Shown: positions 1 through 12,300 of the stretch, piece by piece
How positions within the stretch are numbered: the stretch's first letter is position 1
Layout: every line of letters begins with the position of its first letter
Assembly: GCF_011397635.1 (NCBI RefSeq)
Contig: NC_064761.1
Coordinates: 25,957,643-26,021,642 of the forward strand
Reading direction: 5' to 3'
DNA: 64,000 nucleotides
From: Epinephelus fuscoguttatus
Lineage: Eukaryota; Chordata; Actinopteri; Perciformes; Serranidae
The notes under the pieces: model-generated
Seen by the model: only the letters and a program-made list of their open reading frames with translations
Database searches by the model: none
Told to the model about the DNA's origin: nothing
Program-made: the position numbers and the translations under genes

Positions 1-61
1 GAAAGCACTTATTAAAATAGGATGAAGAAAAACTATATAATCATAGTTCTTCTCCTTGCAG

Positions 62-328
62 CTCCTCCCATCACTTTCAAGACAAAGTTAAGGAACCAGC
101 AGGTGGAGGAGGAGAACAGCGTGACGTTGAACTGCGAGCTGTCTAAACCCGGCCTCCCTGTGGAGTGGAGGAAAGGACAAGAGCTGCTGAAGAGCAATTT
201 CAAATACCAGATTAAAAATCGAAACAGCAGCATGGAGCTCACCATCAAGAACGCACAGCTGGAGGACAGCGGACTGTACAGCTGTATCTATGGTGACACC
301 AAGACAACAGCCAACATCACCATTACAC
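62..328 (+). CDS. obscn: obscn exon: Ig domain 1 of the window
   Basis: A single 267-base, phase 1-1 exon encodes one I-set immunoglobulin domain. The marks are Cys in 'VTLNCEL', the core Trp in 'PVEWRKGQ' and the second Cys in '[11 protein letters not shown]'. The acceptor AG is at 60-61 and the donor GT at 329-330. The upstream reading frame is open but non-homologous, so 62 is an acceptor and not a translation start. This domain is clearly diverged from the later array domains. Confidence 0.9.
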
Positions 329-3300
329 GTAAGGGAAGACTGTAGATGCAGGCATGCTTGTTTGTTTTTTCATTCAGTGCACAAATTAAAAAAGTGTTTT
401 CCTTGTAAAAAGAAATGCAACCATAGACACACATGAACACAACATTACCTTGCTTTTTCCACAGCTATCCCCCTCACCTTTAAAATGGGTCTGAAGAACC
501 AGGAGGCCCCTGAGGGAGGCAACGTGTCCCTTCGCTGCGAGCTGTCCAGGGCCGGGGTGCCTGTGCAGTGGTGGAGGGGGGAGGACCAGATCTATCAGGG
601 GGGACGGTATCAGATGACGCTGAAGGGGAAAACAGCTGAGATGAACATAAGAAACATCCAGCCTGAGGATGTCGGGGAGTACAGCTGCATCGTGGGAGAG
701 CAGAAGACGACGGCTGAGGTCAACGTCAGAGGTATTTGACACGCTGCCATTTTGAGTTTCTTACACTGAATTCTCAATTTAAAACTTATTATGATCCATA
801 TGTTGCTTCTGCAGCTCTGTGTTCTTTGGTAACATTGATATTTCACTGGATTTCTGTTGCTTTGACAAGAATGCAAATGAAGCCAAAGATAATTACGTTA
901 GTATTTATTATTTTAAATGTGAGCCACCTTTTGTAACATCCTGTCTCCCCCTTTTTTTTTTATACCAGCGGCAGCATCTGTGTTCTTTGAGAAGGAACTG
1001 GAAAGCCAAGCGGTGATGGAGGGCAAATCTGTGCTGCTGTCCTGTGAAGTCTCCAGTGCTAATGTCCCTGTCACCTGGAAGAAGGACAACACTGTGATTG
1101 AAGAAGGAGGGCGATGCATTTTAAAGAAGAAAGGACCAACACACAGCCTGGAGATCAAGAAACTGCATCTGGAGGATGCTGGAGAGTACTGCTGTATCAC
1201 CAGGGGCAAGAAGACCACGGCCAAGCTGATCGTGAGGGGTAGGTGGTGACTATAATAGACTTTCACACCTTATTTGATCTAGTTTTATTTGATTGATACT
1301 CTTTTACAGTACAAGGAATGTGGCATGAATAAAGCCAACTGGCTGCTCTCATCTAAGTTGTTGTAAATATTTTCCATTCCATCTCTAAAAAGCCAGCTGT
1401 ATATAGCTTCCTCTTCCTCCACAGAGCGCGTGCGGATCGTTACAGAGCTGCAGGGTATAACGGTGACAGCGGGTGAGGACGCGGTGTTTGTGTGTGAGCT
1501 GAGCCACGCAGACGTGAGTGAGGGTGTCTGGTGGCTTGGCTCCAGCCCTCTGCAGAAGAATGAGATGAACCAGATGATGTGCCACGGTCGCGAACAGCGG
1601 CTGGTCCTCACTATGACAACACCTGAGGAGACCGGCATCGTGGCATTTGTGATTGGGGAGGAGAGGACCTCTGCACGTCTGCTAGTTGTTCCTAAGGCCA
1701 GAGGTGAGCAGAGAATAAGGGAGAGAGGGTGTAATTTCTAAAAAGATAGTGTCATTTCAGTAAAATGATTTCCTCTGACATTTTAAAGTGACACTTCATT
1801 TCAAATTCTAGTTTTATTTGAGGAGAAGCCTAAAGACGTTGTGATCATGGAAGGAGAGACAGCCACTCTGTCCTGCACAATCTCTGATTTTACCTCCCTG
1901 GTTACCTGGAGGCGTAACCACATCCCCCTCCGAAATGGTGATAAATATGAGATACGTAAGGAGGGAAAAGTCAACCTATTGCTAATACATGATGTGGATC
2001 CCTTGGATACTGGCACATACTGCTGTGATACAGGAGACGTGCAGAGCAGTGCCAAACTTACTGTAACAGGTAAAAATGGAAATAATGTAGCTTTAAGATA
2101 GCTGATTGATGTTACACACTTGGAATCAGAACTGTTATGTCTGAATAATACATTATTATGCCAAATGTCTCTTTCTTTCCTAATTTCCCAGAGCTCCCTC
2201 CATTCTTCCAAGAAGAACTGCAAAGCGTGGAAGTTGAGGAGGGAGGTTCAGCTGCTCTGTACTGTGAGCTGTCTAAACTTGGAGTGCCAATTCAATGGAA
2301 GAAGAAAGGGCTGCCACTAAGAGCCAGCCGAAAGTACGAGATCAGGCAAGATGGCTGTCTCCTCCAGCTGCACATCAAGGATCTCAAACTTGAGGACAGC
2401 GGCAGCTACTTGTGTCAAGCAGGGAGTGCAGAGACCACTGCTACTGTGACAGTGAAAGGTGTGTGAAATTGGCAGTGAACAATTATTCTGCGTTTGCTCT
2501 GCTTGCATTTAACCACACAACAAATGGGATGTACTGCAAATTTTACTACATCAGAATATTCTCTGATACAGAAAAGTCATGTATTTGTTGGTTGAGTTAC
2601 TATGCTGTGATTATGTACAAAGCAATTCCCACAAAAATATTTTCAAGTGCAACTTAATCTCTACTACTACTTTATTGTCAGTGCTGAATGTTTCTAGTAA
2701 ACCTCTGGCTTTGAAATGCAACTACTGCATGTACTATTATGCTAAACTAACATGCTAAAGTAGATGTATAATTGTATCCTTCCCAACAACTTCCCATCAG
2801 AGCTCCCACCATTCTTCAAGAAAGAGTTACGAAGTGTGGAGGCTGAAGAGGGAGGTACAGCCTCTCTGTGCTGTGAGCTGTCTAAAGCTGGAGTGTCAGT
2901 GCAATGGAAGAAGAACAGACTACCTCTCAAAGCCAGCAGAAAGTACGAGATAAAACAAGATGGCTGCCTCCTGCAGCTCCACATCAACGAGCTCAAACCT
3001 GAAGACAGGGGGAGCTACACATGTCAAGCAGGAAGTGCGGAGGCCACTGCAACTGTGTCAGTGAAAGGTGTGTATGGCAATGAAATTGTCAGTGTTAGCA
3101 ATATCTAAATCATAGAAACTTTTTTTTTGTGATGATCAAACCTTCCTGAAAATCTGTATGATTTAATATGATATGAGGCAAACACCACTGATCTATCATG
3201 TCAGTAGTTGAATTTTACTTAATTGGTCTCTTACTCTCCTGTCTCCCCCCCCAGAGCTCCCACCATTTTTCAAAGAAGAACTGCAAAGCGTGAAGGTTAA

Positions 3301-6300
3301 TGAAGGAGGTACAGCCTCCCTGTGTTGTGAGGTGTCTAAGCCTGGAGTGTCAGTGCAATGGAAGAAGAACAAGCTGCCACTTAGAGCCAGTAGGAAGTAT
3401 GAGATGAAGCAAGATGGCTGCCTCCTCCAGCTGCACATCAAGGAGCTCCAACCTGAGGACAGTGGCAGCTACACATGTCAAGCAGGATGTGTAGAGACCA
3501 CTGCTACTGTGACAGTGAAAGGTGTGTGCCATTGAAAATCTGCGTGCTAAATTTTACAGTATCAGCAAGCTCCAAGTCATGGAAAACTGTAATTACTGAT
3601 TATTGTCTGAACTTGCTGAAACTCAATATTTTCCAGTGGAGCAAACAATCGTCTATCAAAAAAATAAAACATATTGTCTACATCCTGTTTAGCCTTAATT
3701 TGATAATGTCTTAAATGCCTTCTTAAAAAACATCCCACTGTGTTTCTCCCCACACATCCTACATTTCACAGAAGTCCCACCATTTTTCAAAGAAGAATTG
3801 CAGAATGTTAAGGTGGAGGAGGGAGCAACAACCTCCCTTTGCTGTGAGCTGTCTAAGCCTGGAGTGTCAGTACAATGGAAGAAGAACAGGCTGCCACTCA
3901 GAGCGAGCAGCAAGTATGAGATGAAACAAGATGGCTGCCTTCTCCAGCTGCACATCAAGGATCTCAAACCTGAGGATAGCGGCTGCTACTCGTGTCAGGC
4001 AGGAAGTGCAGAGACCACCGCTACTGTGACAGTGAAAGGTGTGTGCGTTTGTATAATTCTGACTTTCTTAGAACAGTCTCAGAATTGCATGCATTTTATT
4101 GTGCAATGCTTTCCTGCGTTTTTGTGTTCCATCTTGTAGTCATTATGTTATACTACATTATATGTTAAACCCACCCACTTAGCAAATAGCTTTTCTAAAA
4201 TAACACAGGGAGGTTTCAACCACTGTTTCCATCACAAAATAAATGAGGAATTCTGTTTTGTTTTCATGCCTATTTTCCCAGAGCTTCCTCCATTCTTCAA
4301 GGAAGACTTGGAAAGTCTGGAGGTTGATGAGGGAGGTACAGCCACCCTTTGCTGTGAGCTGTCTAAGCCTGGACTGTCAGTTCAATGGAATAAGAACAAG
4401 CTGCCACTGAGAGCTAACAGGAAGTACATCATGAAGCAAGATGGCTGCCTCCTCCAGCTGCACATCAAGGATCTCAAACCAGAGGACAGCGGCATCTACT
4501 CGTGTGAAGCAGGAAGTGCGGAGACCACTGCTACAGTGACAGTGAAAGGTGTGTGCATTTGGCAGTCAACAATTTAGTGTTGCTCTGCATGCATTTAACC
4601 ACACAACAAAATTCAATGTACTGTCTTGAATTTGTCTTAAGTTGCTGAAATGAGTACTGTCGAGATGCTGTTATTTCAGTTCCACCATCTGCATTATAAG
4701 TTGGTCAAAAAGTCTTGATGATGCCTGCATTACCCAATGCAATTCTCCTTTTTGTTAGGCTTCTGCAGTCTTCAGTTCCACTTAAGATGTGCAATTATGT
4801 TTTTCCGATCAACTTTTTGCAGAACTCGTACCATTCTTCAAGGAAGACTTAATAAGTGTGGAAGCTGAGGAGGGAGGTTCAGCCTCTCTGTGCTGTGAGC
4901 TGTCTAAGCCTGGACTGTCAGTTCAATGGAGTAAGAACAAACTGCCACTGAGAGCTAACAGGAAGTACATCATGAAGCAAGATGGCTGCCTCCTCCAGCT
5001 GCACATCAAGGAGCTCAAACCAGAGGACAGTGGCTGCTACTCGTGTGAAGCAGGAAGAGCAGAGACCACTGCAACTGTGACAGTGAAAGGTGTGTGCATG
5101 TGTCAGTCAGCAATTCACTTTTTTGTTCTGCATGCATTTAACCACATGACCAAAGATGCATATTTATGTTTATAATTCATAACCATTTTTTCAGAGCTTG
5201 CACCATTCTTCAAGGAAGACTTAGTAAGTGTGGAGGCTGAGGAGGGAGGCTCAGCCTCTCTGTGTTGTGAGCTGTCTAAAGCTGGAGTGTTCGTGCAATG
5301 GAGTAAGAACAAGCTGCCACTGAGAGCTAACAGGAAGTATGAGATGAAACAAGATGGCTGCCTCCTCCAGCTGCACATCAAGGATCTCAAACCTGAGGAC
5401 AGCGGCAGCTACTCGTGTCAGGCAGGAAGTGCAGAGACCACTGCAGCTGTGACAGTGAAAGGTGTGTGCATGTGTCAGTCAGCAATTCACTTTTTTGTTC
5501 TGCATGCATTTAACCACATAACAAAAGATGCATATTTATGTTTTTATAATCCATATCCATTTTTTCAGAGCTTGCACCATTCTTCAAGGAGGACTTAGTA
5601 AGTGTGGAGGCTGAGGAGGGAGGTTCAGCCTCTTTGTGCTGTGAGGTGTCTAAAGCTGGAGTGTCAGTGCAATGGAGTAAGAACAAGCTACCACTGAGAG
5701 CTAACAGAAAGTATGAGATGAAACAAGATGGCTGCCTCCTCCAGCTGCACATCAAGGAGCTCAAACCTGAGGACAGCGGCAGCTACTCGTGTCAGGCAGG
5801 AAGTGCAGAGACCACTGCAGCTGTGACAGTGAAAGGTGTGTGCTTTTGACAGTGAGCAATTGTTCAGCTTTCATTTAACCACCCAACGAAATTCAACATA
5901 CAAATGTTACCTTATTGAAATACTCTTAGTCGTAAAAAAGTAGCTTGATGGATCGCCTGAAGTTTCTAGAATGTTGATATCATTGTAATTCCACCAGCTA
6001 CATTGTAAATTGGTTGAAAAGACTTGATGATGCTTGGTTCAGCTGATAGGTTTTATCCCATTTGTCAGGTCTCAGCATTCCTAGTTCCACTTAAGATGTA
6101 TGGACTAATTATGTTTTCCTCAATCCATACCCATTTTTGCAGAGCTTGCACCATTCTTCAAGGAGGACTTAGTAAGTATGGAGGCTGAGGAGGGAGGTAC
6201 AGCCTCTCTGTGCTGTGAGCTGTCTAAGCCTGGAGTGTCAGTGCAATGGAAGAAAAACAGGCTGCCACTTAGAGCCAGCAGCAAGTACGAGATAAAACAA

Positions 6301-9300
6301 GATGGCTGCCTCTTCCAGCTGCACATCAAGGATCTCCAGCCTGAGGACAGTGGCAGCTACACATGTCAAGCAAGATGTGTAGAGACCACTGCTACTGTGA
6401 CAGTGAAAGGTGTGTAATTAGCAGTAAGAGAAGCTCAGGGTTAGCAATGCATTTATTCAACGACACACAAAAATCTGAAGTACTGATTGTCTAAATGTTC
6501 TGGTTTGTACTTAGTGCTATTATTTCACTCCCATCCATTAACATTTACATTTTTAGCAAGTTTGCTGACAAGTCCTTATTGTATGTGTCTTCAAAGACAA
6601 TTTGGTCCCCTCCTGTTTAGGTTTCGAATGTTTTCCCCATTAGAGTTAAGTTTTTGTAATTCTAGCCTATCTTCTCAGAGCTCCCACCATATTTCATGGA
6701 AGACTTACAAAGTGTGGAGGCTGAGGAGGGAGCAACAACCTCCCTATGCTGTCAGCTGTCGAAGCCTGGAGTGTCAGTGCAATGGAAGAAGAACAGGCTG
6801 CCACTGAGAGCTAACAGGAAATATGAGATGAAACAAGATGGCTGCCTCCTCCAGCTGCACATCAAGGATCTCAAACCTGAGGACAGTGGCAGCTATTCGT
6901 GTCAAGCAGGAAGTGCAGAGACCACTGCAACTGTGACAGTGAAAGGTGTGTGTAATTCACAGTAAAAACCAATTCAGTGTGAACAATGCATGCATTTAAC
7001 CTCACACCAAAATCTGAAGTACTGATGTATCATCGAAGACCATTTGTTCCCCTGCTGTTTAGATTTCGAGTATTTTCCCATTATACTAAAGTTTTTCCAA
7101 TCCTTACCTTTTTTTTCAGAGCTCCCACCATTCTTCAAGGAAGGCTTACAAAGTGTGGAGGCTCAGGAGGGAGATACAGCCTCTCTGTGCTGTGAGCTGT
7201 CTAAGCCTGGAGTGTCAGTGCAATGGAAGAAGAACAAGCTGCCACTGAGAGCTAACAGGAAGTATGAGATTAAGCAAGATGGCTGCCTCCTCCAGCTGCA
7301 CATAAAGGAGCTCAAACCTGAGGACAGCGGCAGCTACACATGTCAAGCAGGACGTATAGAGACCACGACAACTGTGGCAGTGAAAGGTGTGTATCTTTGC
7401 CAGTTTGCATATCAGCATACTTGCAAGCCACAGACAAATAATGTAACTGTCGGTTTGATACTGTTTTGTGATTGTCTGAACTGTCAGAGACCCTATAGCT
7501 ATTCCCACCCTGCTACTGTGTCAGTGCATGTAGGTAGTCTAGATAAAAAACATTACATTTATTTACCAGTTGGGTCCATGTTGAGAATGTCTCTAGCACC
7601 ATTTTCCCATTATACTAAAGTTTTTCCAATCCTTACCTTTTTTTTCAGAGCTCCCACCATTCTTCAAGAAAGACCTACTAAGTGTGGAGGCTGAGGAGGG
7701 AGCTACAGCCTCTCTGTGCTGTGAGCTTTCTAAAGCTGGAGTGTCAGTGCAATGGAAGAAGAACAAGCTGCCCCTGAGAGCTAACAGGAAGTATGAGATG
7801 AAGCAAGATGGCTGCCTCCTCCAGCTGCACATCAAGGATCTCAAACCTGAGGACAGTGGCAGCTACACATGTCATGCAGGAAGTGCAGAGACCACTGCAG
7901 CTGTGACAGTGAAAGGTGTGTATCTTTGTCAATTCGCATAGCAAAACAGTAGTTTCGTATGGTTGTCTAAAACTTGTAGGACTGTACATATTCTGTTGCT
8001 CATATTGCAAACCCACCTACATTAGAACTTGGCAGAAATATCTTGATATTGCCTCTATTAAAATACAGTATTTTCCTCTACTGACCTTCAATGTTATGCA
8101 GTTACACTGAAGATGTGTGATTTTTCCAATCTGCACCTGTTTCCAGAGCTTCCAGCATTCTTCAAGGAGGACTTAGAAAGTGTGGAGGTGAAAGAGGGAG
8201 GTACAGCCTCTCTGTGCTGTGAGCTGTCTAAGCCTGGATTGTCAGTGCAATGGAAGAAGAACGGGATTCCACTAAAAGCAGGCAACAAGTACGAGATAAA
8301 GCAGGGTGGCTGCCTGCTTCAGCTGTACATCAAGGATCTCAAAGTGGAGGACAGCGGCAGCTACACATGTCAGGCAGGAAGTGCAGAGACCACTGCTACT
8401 GTGACAGTGAAAGGTGTGTGCATCTCTACGTACTTGACAACTTTACATGAGCAAGATACATTTATTCATGTTTCTGTCAACCTCCACATCAAATAAATCA
8501 GTTGTCACAAAATATTTTTAATTCCCTTGTCTAGCACTAGAACCAGCTCCACCAAAGGCAGAGCCTCCCACAATTCTGCCTCGGGCAAAGGGCCCCGTCT
8601 CCAAACCAACTCCTGCGCCAGAAAGCCAGAAGCCTGGACTCCCAGAAGCCAAACCTGTTCCTCCAGAGCCCAAAAAGAGAGCTCACAGGAAAGCATCAAT
8701 TGCAAGTTTAGAAAAAGATGTGGAGCCAATGTTTGACCTAAAACAGGGCATCCAACCTGCGAGATCTATGGAGAAAGACCTTGATGTTGCACAGAACATA
8801 ATACAACTGGAAAGGCATGTGGAGAAAGATAATGAGTTGAACAAGAAAGTTGACAAGACAGTGAGACCACTGGAGAAAGATAATAGGGTTGACAGGGAGG
8901 TGGAAGAGCCAGCAAGACCTTTGGAAACAGAGAAAGATGTTCTCATGGAGAGGAGACAACCAGGAAGGAATACAGAGAAATTAGTCCAGGTTGACCATAA
9001 TGCAAGTGAAACAGACAAAGTTGTTGGAGACACTGTGTTTGAACAAAAGAAAAGGAAGGATGAAGTTGAACAGAGATTAAAACAAGCAGTGAAACCTTCA
9101 GAGAGAACAAGTGAAGTTGAGAGGAATGAAAGCCATCCAGAAAAAGTCCAGTGGGAGAAGAGTGAGGATGAAAAACCGTCTGTGAAACCATTAGAAAAGT
9201 TTATCGGGAGTAAAACAATAAATGACCAAGAAGAGAAGTTTATAGTAAAGGAAGGCAAAGTAGAGGAAGAAGAACCTTTTAAACCACCAGTAAGATCTAA

Positions 9301-12300
9301 AGGAAAAGTAACAGGGACAAAGGAACCACCTCAGTATGTTCCAAAGAAAACTGAGGAGATCATTGTCCAAACAGTAAAGCCTACTGTAAATGAATTTGAA
9401 GAAGACAACAGACAGAGAGACCATGTGAAACAGCAGGTGTCCATGGAGGCAGAGAATGAGATAAAGCCACTGAAACCAGTCACCTCTGTAAATAAACTGG
9501 ACAAACAACCTTTAGAAAAAGAGGCTGAATTTGCCCCTCCAAAACCACCTGCGAGGGTGAAAAGTAGAGCAAAGGGAGGAATGGAAAGGCAGTCATCAAG
9601 GGACACAGAGACAGATCAAGATGATCAACAGGTGACAAGAGTTGTGGTGAAAACAAAGGAGGATCAGCCAGTTAAACCGTCAATAACTTCTTTGGTAAAA
9701 GAGGTTGAAGAGAAGCCAAGGTCCGAGAGGAAACAATCAGTAACAACAGATTCTGAGACTGCTGAGAAAATAAGGCAACCTGTGAAAGCTGCAGAGAAGG
9801 ATGCAATCGCCAAACAGCCGATCAAGCAACCAGTCAAACCCATGAGAAAAGAACCTGAAGTGGACCAGGAAATAAAACTGGCAGTCGAGCCAATGATAAG
9901 AGAAGAAGCACAAACAGTAAAGATGGCGGAAGACATTCCTCTCCTCTACATTTCTGAAGATGAAACTTTCTCAGAAGCTTTGACTGAGATACCACTGAAC
10001 CACAACGATGTGCAGCCCCCTGGCTTTTTTGTGGAGGAGTCAACCCAACCTGCTGCTCTTCCTTCAGTTAATGTATCCCAGAAGGCACAACCACCAAATG
10101 AAGCTGCACCGGAGATTGATATTGACCTTGAAGATGAACCACAATTGCAAGAGGCTGCCATCAAGATCCAAGCTGCCTTCAAAGGCTACAAAACCCGCAA
10201 AGGCATGCGACCCGTCTTCAAAGAGGTGTTTAAGAACCAGAGTGCAGATCTTCATGGTACAATAACACTAGTGTGTGTTGTAGAAGGAAAACCCAGCTCA
10301 GTGCGCTGGCTGAAAAACGGCCAACAAATCACAAATGACTATCGATGCCGTATCGAGACTACAGAGAATGGCGTGTGCACACTGGTGATCAAAAACCTGA
10401 CCACCAGTGACAGTGGAATCTATACCTGCGAGGTGGTGAATAAGTTTGGTGTTACCTCCTACAATGGAAACATAACAGTAGTACAGCCTCAGAAGCCTGC
10501 TCCAGTGGTCCAGAAGCCTATACACCCACCGCTTGCTGCCATTACTCCTCTGCAACTCGCCCCACAAAAGCCTGAGGAAGAAACACAGACCCAGGATCTG
10601 CCTCAGACTCAAACCCAGACACCTCCTTCAGCTGCAGATGCTGAGAACTACGTAGAAAATGTGAGTGTCTCTCTATGGGAGGCCTACAACCTGACGGAGC
10701 AGGACGCTCAGGCGAGGCTGCAAGAGAGGAGAGGGTCTTCACTCATTGCTGCCAGCTCCAGTGAGTCACACATTTATTCTCTCACTTCAGTCACAGCAAA
10801 TATGGATTTAGTCGGCCATGTTTTTACAGTATGATTTTCTGCTGCCAACAGTGTCGAGTCCCTCGGATTATGAAACAGCTCCTGACATAATGGAACCTGT
10901 TGAGACTGGTCCAACTGTACCAAGGTGAGAGGGATTAGATTAGAGATCAGTTTTGTTATTTGAATTTTATTGCTAATCTTTTATATATTGTGCTCAAAAA
11001 GATAAACAAATCATTTCTGAATACTGTTACAGGGTAGAGACAAAAGCAGTGGACCAAGTTCCTCCAGAAGTTGAAGAACAACCTCCAGAGCCAACTAAGA
11101 CACTACTGAAGGTCAAAGGTCAGGACTGTTGATCTCTTTCATTGCTGTTTTTAGTCATTTATCACCTCTCCACTAAGTTACCCATCAGGTATATTATAGG
11201 TATCTTTCTAATTTATAGCAGCTCATGAAGGTAGAATGAGGACACCATCTCCCAAGCACCACCGCGCTCACACACCCTTAACGAGTACCGTCTCTGGATC
11301 AGAGTCAGAGGGAGAGGAGGATAGACGAGAGGTACTTTTTCCTATTTTCTGCTGCTTTAGTAGCAACAATCCGAAAAAGTGCTTGTATCCATTTGACTGT
11401 TAAGCCTTAAATTATGTAATATATTTGCTATTTTCCACCTCAGACATTTGAAATGTATGTGGCTCGAGCTGATTGCAGTCCGGACAGCGGAAACAAGGAC
11501 AGTTTTGTTCTGAAGGAGGGCCAGTTCGTAGAGGTCCTGGACTCGGTTCATCCTGACAAATGGCTGGTGAGGACCAAACCCACCAAAACCAACCCTGCTC
11601 GACAGGGATGGGTGTGTCCAGCCTATTTTGAGAAGAAGAGGAAGGTAGGGTGCATAGATCCAGATGTTAACTTCAATACTGTGTAAAAATGTTATATTCT
11701 GAAACATTAATCATTTACTGTACGATGGCAATAGTAGCAAGGAGTAAAGAGTAATGAAAAGGCTTTTAATAACTGTTTTCTGAACAGGAGACCTTCCCTC
11801 AACTGAGAGCACCTCAAGAGGATCTTGATGGCATTGGGTCCACGGGAGAAGAATACAGGAGAGCTCTGAGGTAATTATATGCTGACAGGTTAAATAAACT
11901 GGAATACATGTATTTGGATAATTATATTTATTGTAAAATTGTATGTATGTTTATTTGGTTTGGATGTTTTATGCACTTATTCCTGCAGTCTCTTTATAAC
12001 TTGACTTTTGTGATGAAGGAGAATGAAATACTGCATTAACTTCCCTTTATCTTTAGCCAACTGATCCAAGGCATGATTGATGGAGAGGAGGAGTTTGTAA
12101 AGGAGATGAAGATGTTCACCTCTCACCAGCTGAATTATTTGGAGTCTAGCCGCCACGTCCCCATCAACATCCTCAACCAGAAGGAGATCATTTTCAGGAA
12201 TATCAAGGACATTGTGTCGCTGCATGAGAGGTAATACATGCACAAGGGATGCATTGTACATTAAAAAAGTTCATTTAAATGTGTTTAGACAACATGTAAA

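Noticed and set aside
2458..8146. Many minus-strand open frames across the Ig array
   Set aside because: They recur at the same place in each copy because the antisense of the repeated exon is open; shadows of the Ig exons.
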